Shown here in pieces: positions 6,931 to 11,434 of a stretch of 11,434 bases of DNA. The notes beneath the pieces were generated by a model. It did no database searches. It was not told the DNA's origin and saw only the letters and a list, made by a program, of their open reading frames with translations. The stretch covers positions 1 to 11,434 of the forward strand of contig JALPXT010000041.1 of assembly GCA_023271485.1 (NCBI GenBank). The letters are read 5' to 3'. Both the position numbers and the translations under genes were made by a program. The stretch comes from Dehalococcoidia bacterium. GTDB taxonomy: Bacteria; Chloroflexota; Dehalococcoidia; SZUA-161; SpSt-899. Each line of letters opens with the position of its first letter. Position 1 is the stretch's first letter.

Positions 6931-6950
6931 GATTTGCTCCTCCATAATAT

Positions 6951-6977
6951 ATAACGATGCAGACGCCAAAAAGTTAG
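6951..6977 (-). promoter_or_regulatory. ECF-like promoter of the protease pseudogene
   Basis: On the minus strand CCTAAC (AAC at 6975-6973), then exactly 16 bases, then CGTTATA (CGT at 6956-6954). This is the AAC-N16-CGT layout of many ECF sigma promoters. The identical pattern at 10690-10717 supports it. It begins about 14 bases beyond the end of the upstream 536-residue gene. Confidence 0.5.
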
Positions 6978-6991
6978 GTTCAGTATCCCAT

Positions 6992-8602
6992 CTATTCTTG
7001 CCTCCGTTCCAGCCAATGCTCGATCATTTCTTCTTCTAATTCCTGCCGCTCATCCGGGGTTACTAACCCTCGCTCAAGCGCATAATTAAGGAGCTTGCCC
7101 ATAAGCTCTGTTGCTTCCTCGACGTTTAATCCCTTAATGAACTCCTCCACTTCCCCGATGCGCATATTTAATAAGTCAACGTCGGGAAAGAGCTCCTGAG
7201 AGACGTGAACAAATATATCATGCATCTCCCTTGCCTCATCGGGGATTTGCTGTTCTCTCCAATAGCGGGTGTGGTGAGGCCGGGAGCCTCCGCCCTGAAA
7301 GTTGAGCGGAGCTTCGTTGCCAACTACGGCTCTAATAGCTGCGACGTACTCTGGCTTTACCCTGCCAGCAAGTTGAACCCCTATTATCTGATGCCTCCAT
7401 GATGAGCTTGTCCCTGATACAGGAACCTCTATTATGCCCGGCGGAAGGTCCCATGGGCGTGAGAAAGTCTCCCAGATCTTATTCTGCCAGCCCCAAATCT
7501 CCTCCCTGGTAAACTCGGCCTGGAAGAAGTCGAATTCTATACCCTCAACGCCCTCGACTATTGCCCTTATGGATTCTTTGTACTCCTCTTTCACTTCCCT
7601 GAGCGCTACCGTGACGAGGACGACCCGAGTGATGCTTATACGGGGATCGGGGGCGCCAAAGTCCAGGACAAAATCTACCACCGGCACACCTTGGGCGGTC
7701 AAGTGAGGTAAAGCATCGGCCAGTTTTTCATAGGCCTCGCTTTTGGCGACCAAATGCGGTAAAGCATTAACCAGTTCGTCCCATGTGGGGGGACGACGGG
7801 GGCAGCCTGGGCCGGGACGCGAAGAGCTGCAAAATATTACCGGCACATCCTCGATTCCAAAGAGGCTCTCGGCCCTTTCGTCGATCCACCCATAGACTTG
7901 CTCTGCTCGAGGGAAATAAAAGTGATCAAGTTCGATGGTGATCGCCCCTCCAAAGACTCCAAGGCTTCTAACGAGGCGAAACCGGCGGGGAGCCCTGCAG
8001 AGCCTTAATTCCCACAATAAAGGAGCTAGCTCCGACAGCACCTTTTCCAATTTCTGGTTGAATTCGTCTAACTCCTGCTGGGTGGACAACTGAGGTACCC
8101 TCCCGAATGCTTCAATAATGTTGCGATTGTGTTTCACCTCCTCAAGACATAAGGGTCTGCAAGGAGGAGGAGGCAAACAGGGCAAGCTTTGGATAAAATC
8201 ACTAAATTCCCGGGCAGTCATGCTCCACATATCCACACCGGGGAATAATTCTCCAAACCTTTCCCTTACCTCGTCGGGCCTCATTCTGAAATCTCTTAAC
8301 CATGGCAACCTGAGGCTACAGGCTTTCCTTACCTCATTGGGAGTCATCTCCTCTATTGTGGCAACCCATTCCACAATCGTTGCCATCCACCCGCCATGGC
8401 GGTCTTCTGCTATTCTCCACCAGTAAAGGGGCTCAAATTCCTTCTCAAACCCATCAGTTATATGACCATCCATCATAGCAGCGAGATCAATACCGTAACC
8501 ATAATCCGCCACCTGCTGATTACCATAGAAAGCGGCAAGTGCCCCGGCACCGAGCATGGCAATCACGAGTACCAGACTGATCACTAACCACCATTTTTTC
8601 AT
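6992..8602 (-). CDS. Secreted protease-pro-region-like protein without protease domain
   Basis: The start at 8602 has a strong AAAAGGAGG site and gives 536 residues. Residues 1-25 form a signal peptide (KKWWLVISLVLVIAMLGAG) that resembles the serpin's. Then come YWWR (60), a module VRERFGELFPGVDMW (112-126) and DFIQSLP, and an alpha/beta unit IIEAFGRVPQLS (162) to ESLFGIEDVPVIF (245-257). All are shared with the protease pseudogene, partly at near-identical DNA level. Two further alpha/beta-like units follow (about 322-360 and 403-436; YKESIRAIVEGVEG, EYVAAIRAVVGNEAPLNF). A C-terminal helical module (SQELFPDVDLLNMRIGEVEEF, LLNYALERGL) resembles the N-terminal module of the proteases. No trypsin domain or GDSG is present. 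It may act in trans as a chaperone or inhibitor for the protease, or as a structural surface protein; this is inference. No named family recognised. Confidence 0.75.
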   Translation of the reverse strand: MKKWWLVISLVLVIAMLGAGALAAFYGNQQVADYGYGIDLAAMMDGHITDGFEKEFEPLYWWRIAEDRHGGWMATIVEWVATIEEMTPNEVRKACSLRLPWLRDFRMRPDEVRERFGELFPGVDMWSMTAREFSDFIQSLPCLPPPPCRPLCLEEVKHNRNIIEAFGRVPQLSTQQELDEFNQKLEKVLSELAPLLWELRLCRAPRRFRLVRSLGVFGGAITIELDHFYFPRAEQVYGWIDERAESLFGIEDVPVIFCSSSRPGPGCPRRPPTWDELVNALPHLVAKSEAYEKLADALPHLTAQGVPVVDFVLDFGAPDPRISITRVVLVTVALREVKEEYKESIRAIVEGVEGIEFDFFQAEFTREEIWGWQNKIWETFSRPWDLPPGIIEVPVSGTSSSWRHQIIGVQLAGRVKPEYVAAIRAVVGNEAPLNFQGGGSRPHHTRYWREQQIPDEAREMHDIFVHVSQELFPDVDLLNMRIGEVEEFIKGLNVEEATELMGKLLNYALERGLVTPDERQELEEEMIEHWLERRQE

Positions 8603-8652
8603 TTTCTTGGTCCTCCTTTTCTTCTCCCCTTTTTCCCTGGAGTCGACCTCTA

Positions 8653-8678
8653 CTCGATTATCCTGTTATCCAGTCGAG
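8653..8678. promoter_or_regulatory. Small dyad upstream of the 536-residue gene
   Basis: CTCGA and TCGAG arms flank a TTATCC-TG-TTATCC direct repeat, between the tRNA and the ribosome site of the 536-residue gene. I see no convincing promoter of its own here, so transcription might read through from the tRNA. The evidence is weak. Confidence 0.25.
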
Positions 8679-8713
8679 AACTTAAACCTTGGTGAACGGA
8701 TACCCATTTTGCT

Positions 8714-8788
8714 TGGTAGCGGGGGTTGGATTCGAACCAACGGCCTTCGGGTAATGAGCCCGACGAGCTTCCCCTGCTCCACCCCGCG
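8714..8788 (-). tRNA. Initiator tRNA-fMet (anticodon CAU), CCA encoded
   Basis: The 75-base sequence folds as a cloverleaf. The acceptor stem is CGCGGGG with CCCCGCT, the D arm is GAGC/GCTC, and the anticodon loop is CTCATTA with anticodon CAT. Three stacked G-C pairs (GGG/CCC) in the anticodon stem mark an initiator. The T arm is GTTGG-TTCGAAT-CCAAC, followed by ACCA. Position 1 is C opposite a U at position 72; the unpaired first position is the hallmark that allows formylation (usually C1-A72). The D loop is short at seven bases but keeps the two Gs. It lies between two secreted-protein genes on the same strand. A weak TAGATA box (8806-8801) is a possible -10. Confidence 0.93.
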
Positions 8789-8858
8789 AAGCAGGCGATA
8801 TATCTACATTCCTCTTGCCAGGGAGCGACGATGGGGCTGTTGCCGCATGCCTGGATCA

Positions 8859-10550
8859 TCATTTCGTGTAGGGATACCACCCCGGCAGTTCATGCATTAC
8901 TCCCGAGACTGGTGAAAAGATGCCTATCCAACGGCGCACCTTGCAGTGACCCCAAGCGATTCCTTTTACTGTCACTCCAGCCCCTGGCCCGATTCCAAAT
9001 AGCGGAGCACCACTGTCTCCCCCTTCTAGCCAAATACTTGCCTCAACTTGGTTTTCGAGAAACCCAAATGTAGCACTGTGTCTAGTCACACCTACCCTAT
9101 ATATCTGCCCGGAGACAGGGCCGCTTGTCCTTCCAAATATGCTGGCCGTCTCATGTTGCTTCGGGTCCCGCCAACCGAGTATGGGGAGTGTAAAGGCGAA
9201 GCCTGTGCGAACGTAGGGGATGACATCACCATCAGGGGTGGCCACCCGGGCTACGTCTGCGTGCCCACCGAAACTCCCAGTATCAGCAATCGTGCCAATC
9301 TGGTGTGGGGGTAGTGGTTGGTATAGCGGCGTATTTATTATTGGAACTAGATGACCAACCGTGGTGAGATCCTCGTCATCCGGCCAAAGGGGGATGGGAT
9401 CCCGAACGGGGAAGCCTATTGTGGCGACGAAGCCGTCGCCTCTCGCCACCTGAGCTCCACCAGGTACAGGGCGAAAGCCCTGGTCAAGAGGGAGGGGTGT
9501 AGTTAGATGCTCCCGGGGATCCTTGAAGGTAGGCGGATTTGAAAGCTCCCTTGTTTCGGCTCCTTCCCCGCCAGTAAGCCGTTTTAGAGGTTCTACTGTC
9601 CAGGCTGCCTCTAGCACAAACACTGCGGGAACACCTTCGATGCCCACCGTCTCTGCCTTTGGAGCTATCATGTCATAAATCTTGGTGGCAATTGCTTTTG
9701 CCTCCTCAGGTGTCAGCTTGCCACAATCCAGTTGCACATGGATATAGCCCGCCCCGATAATACCGATCGAAGTAACCCCCAACTCCCTAAAGAGAAGAGG
9801 GTAAAGGGGTCTCATAAGCCTGCGTGCTTCGAGCAAGGCATCGAACCACCCGGTCGGGTCGTCGTACGTGCGGGTTCTCCCGAACACTGCGATGATATTA
9901 GAACCGGGATAGAACCGTTCCAGCCATTCCTCAACTCCTACCCTTCCCAGAGGAAAGCGCGGTGGGGCAAGAATGGCTTGATGTTCCTCTGGTGTCAATC
10001 TCATCACGTCAAGCTCTTCAGGGCGAGGCATGGGCAATTCAACTCCCTTCCAGTCAGCCAATTCCCAGTAGGAGCGGACCATCTCTGGAAGCTTCATCTT
10101 GGCCGTGCCAATTGCGGCGTCGCGGAGCTCAGGATCTATAAACTCCCACCAGTAGGTTGCATCAGGAGGAGGTATGAACTCCTCCTCCTCCTTAGGAGCG
10201 GGCATTCCGGGTATTTCAAATCCCTTCTCTGTGGCATACTGGGCAAAGAGACGCTCCGCCTTTTCTTGGTTTTCATGGCCTATCACATCCCACAATTCGT
10301 CGAGTTCTTGCGGACTCATAGCGGAGATATCAATCCCGAAGTAGCGGTCAAATATCAGGATTCCTACCTCCCTGGCTTGCTGCTGGTGATGGGGACTTAT
10401 CGGTAGTGCCTCCCACCAATACCGAGCATCCCATCGGAACTCCTCATCCCTCTCTTCTCCACCCGCTGCCGCTATTCCAGCTACTGACCCTACTACCAGA
10501 ATTACAGCGGCCAGAAGCAAGGCAATGGTTCTTATTCGCTTCAGTTTCAT
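8859..10550 (-). CDS. Secreted trypsin-like (S1 family) serine protease with long pro-region
   Basis: This is the only intact protease of the array, 563 residues, with a GGAGGT site seven bases before the ATG. The signal peptide is residues 1-29 (MKLKRIRTIALLLAA). Two YWWE motifs (44, 133) flank a helical module (RYFGIDISAMSPQELDEL, 69-86, to EKGFEIP at 114). An alpha/beta module runs from NIIAVFGRTRTY (218) to GIEGVPAVF (303-311). The junction FRPVPGGAQVARG (359) is typical of bacterial S1-like proteases that begin with a GVPV-type domain. The catalytic domain shows TTVGHLV (His400), GGHADVARV (Asp432) and EGGDSGAPL (Ser513), so a full triad can be assigned, with the His least certain. There is no transmembrane anchor at the C-terminus, so it is presumably released after processing. 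Its paralogues on both sides are decayed. The local serpin could be its inhibitor, which is untested. Confidence 0.85.
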   Translation of the reverse strand: MKLKRIRTIALLLAAVILVVGSVAGIAAAGGEERDEEFRWDARYWWEALPISPHHQQQAREVGILIFDRYFGIDISAMSPQELDELWDVIGHENQEKAERLFAQYATEKGFEIPGMPAPKEEEEFIPPPDATYWWEFIDPELRDAAIGTAKMKLPEMVRSYWELADWKGVELPMPRPEELDVMRLTPEEHQAILAPPRFPLGRVGVEEWLERFYPGSNIIAVFGRTRTYDDPTGWFDALLEARRLMRPLYPLLFRELGVTSIGIIGAGYIHVQLDCGKLTPEEAKAIATKIYDMIAPKAETVGIEGVPAVFVLEAAWTVEPLKRLTGGEGAETRELSNPPTFKDPREHLTTPLPLDQGFRPVPGGAQVARGDGFVATIGFPVRDPIPLWPDDEDLTTVGHLVPIINTPLYQPLPPHQIGTIADTGSFGGHADVARVATPDGDVIPYVRTGFAFTLPILGWRDPKQHETASIFGRTSGPVSGQIYRVGVTRHSATFGFLENQVEASIWLEGGDSGAPLFGIGPGAGVTVKGIAWGHCKVRRWIGIFSPVSGVMHELPGWYPYTK

Positions 10551-10647
10551 TTTGGTTTACCTCCGTTTCTTATATTCTTGCCCACTTTTTGCGAGTGCGG
10601 ACGAACTCCCAGCTTGTCTGGCCACATTTAGGTTATCGTCACTGGCT
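10528..10647 (-). repeat. Leader/signal-peptide block identical to 6791-6910
   Basis: This is the partner copy of the 120-base identical block. It covers the first eight codons, the ribosome site and the leader of the intact protease. The bases before it (10648-10690) are only partly similar to the other copy. Confidence 0.85.
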
Positions 10648-10652
10648 TTCAC
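10557..10652 (-). CDS. Possible 31-codon leader ORF before the intact protease
   Basis: This is the equivalent of the leader frame at 6820-6930, here from a GTG (10652) without a clear ribosome site (VKASDDNL to GQEYKKRR, TAA at 10559-10557). Outside the identical block, the two frames differ by mostly conservative codons (I-K-E-M-R against I-T-E-V-K). That is suggestive, but rests on very few codons. Confidence 0.25.
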   Translation of the reverse strand: MKASDDNLNVARQAGSSSALAKSGQEYKKRR

Positions 10653-10689
10653 CTCAGTTATTGCGGACCATGAATTACCCCTCTATATA

Positions 10690-10717
10690 TATAACGAAAG
10701 AGACGCCAAAAAGTTAG
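10690..10717 (-). promoter_or_regulatory. ECF-like promoter of the intact protease
   Basis: CTAAC (AAC at 10715-10713), exactly 16 bases, then CGTTATATATA (CGT at 10696-10694) on the minus strand matches the pattern at 6951-6977. The expected transcript starts near 10685, giving a leader of roughly 130 bases. The adjacent AGACGC (10701-10706, + strand) is shared with the other upstream elements. Confidence 0.5.
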
Positions 10718-10771
10718 GGCCAAACTTTCTTCAAGGGTAACTACACAGCCCTTAAGCAATATGGGGAAGAA

Positions 10772-10851
10772 AACCGCTGATGAACACCGATCCACGGAGA
10801 TTGAAAAAACTACAGAGGCATATCTGTGTTTATCAGCATGCATCAGCGGTT
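10772..10851. repeat. 80-bp inverted-repeat element truncating the fourth protease copy
   Basis: The ends AACCGCTGATG (10772-10782) and CATCAGCGGTT (10841-10851) are perfect 11-bp inverted repeats. Internal pieces (GATGAACACCGAT, GATAAACACAGAT on the other strand) repeat a loose GATnAACnC-GAT theme. This resembles the widespread small intergenic repeats with a CGCTGATGAACGCTGAT theme that I remember from many bacterial genomes. It lies exactly where homology to the protease domain stops. Confidence 0.65.
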
Positions 10852-11434
10852 CCTTTCTTAATTGCCTCCCTTTTATTTCAACCCCACCAGGTATGGGGCG
10901 ATACCTGACATCGTAACCCGGTTGGGCAGGTGGCAATTCTGCCGTGCCTACTACCTCAGGAGATTGAACGGTGCCAGGAAGCACTCTGACCTTCGTGAGG
11001 TGAAATACAACCGGAACATCCTGGATACCAAGTCTCTCCGCCTTCTCAGATATGGCTACATAGATTTGAGGTGCAAGTGCCTGAGCCTCCTTCATTGTCA
11101 GTTCGTCCATATTGAGCCCTACCGAGAAGTAGCCACGATGGTCAACCCCAGTCATGATTATGTGTGGGCTACTCGCCCGCACAATGCGCATAGAAGAATG
11201 GTGAAGTCTACGCAATTCATCAAGCCATTGCTGTATATCAGCCTGGGTAGTATACGTTCGAGCCCTCCCATATACTGCAACAACATCCGGCACTGTCCTC
11301 ATCTCGTCAATCGACCACAATCTAAGAGGAAGGGGGGGGAGGATTAAGAAGAAGCCTGTAATCCTCGGGTGTCAATGTCATCACATTGATTTCATCAGGA
11401 CAAGGTAAGCAGACTTCCACTCCCCACTCCTCAG

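Larger units (their letters stand above)
10658..11434 (-). pseudogene. Fourth family member: frameshifted, protease domain lost, 5' end outside window
   Basis: From the window edge the minus frame encodes a clear homologue of the intact protease pro-region (EEWGVEVCLPCPDE, INVMTLTPEDYRLLLNPP). At a run of eight C's (11339-11332 on the + strand as G's) the frame runs into TAG (11324-11322). With seven C's it would continue into the next frame, which carries the expected WSIDEM, VVAVYGRARTYTT, KAERLGIQDVPVVF and RPIPGGVEIKG. After that point homology ends where the trypsin domain should begin; the frame reads through an inverted-repeat element and the promoter of the next gene to a stop at 10658. 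Real coding homology therefore probably ends near 10860. The C-run lesion could be a sequencing error or slippage site; loss of the catalytic domain is not explained by it. Confidence 0.75.

Overview
The window looks like accessory DNA from a Gram-positive-like or Chloroflexota-type bacterium. The evidence is an ECF sigma factor translationally coupled to a DUF5667-like membrane anti-sigma candidate (an architecture I associate with Chloroflexota), strong Shine-Dalgarno sites, and a family of secreted, signal-peptide-bearing proteins. The taxon is an inference from family memory. Apart from a transposase remnant at the left edge (+ strand), every gene I can support is on the minus strand, so the natural reading direction is right to left.

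Reading in transcription order: (1) a partial, degenerate member of a secreted trypsin-like protease family at the right edge. It has a frameshift in a C8 run, and its protease domain has been replaced by an ~80-bp inverted-repeat element. (2) An intact 563-residue secreted S1-type protease with a recognisable His/Asp/Ser triad. (3) An initiator tRNA-fMet(CAU). (4) A 536-residue secreted protein built from the same N-terminal modules as the proteases but with no protease domain. (5) A second protease copy, now a pseudogene with one stop and three frame changes. (6) An ECF sigma / anti-sigma operon; the anti-sigma candidate carries an external collagen-like Gly-X-Y run. (7) A secreted inhibitory serpin. 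(8) A 30-residue single-span membrane peptide. (9) An acidic 320-residue protein of unknown function. On the + strand at the left edge is an ISNCY/IS1202-like transposase with an in-frame internal deletion.

The parts suggest one secreted proteolysis and protease-control locus: serine proteases with large pro-regions, a free-standing pro-region-like protein, a serpin whose hinge looks inhibitory, and a local ECF regulator. Both protease copies have an ECF-like promoter (AAC, 16 nt, CGT) and a leader identical over about 120 bp, although the encoded proteins are strongly diverged. The upstream regions of the serpin and the 320-residue gene carry a related AGACGC / TATATA element. That the local sigma factor drives these promoters is inference.

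The right-hand half shows repeated duplication, patchy sequence homogenisation and decay: four related pro-region genes, only one with an intact protease domain.
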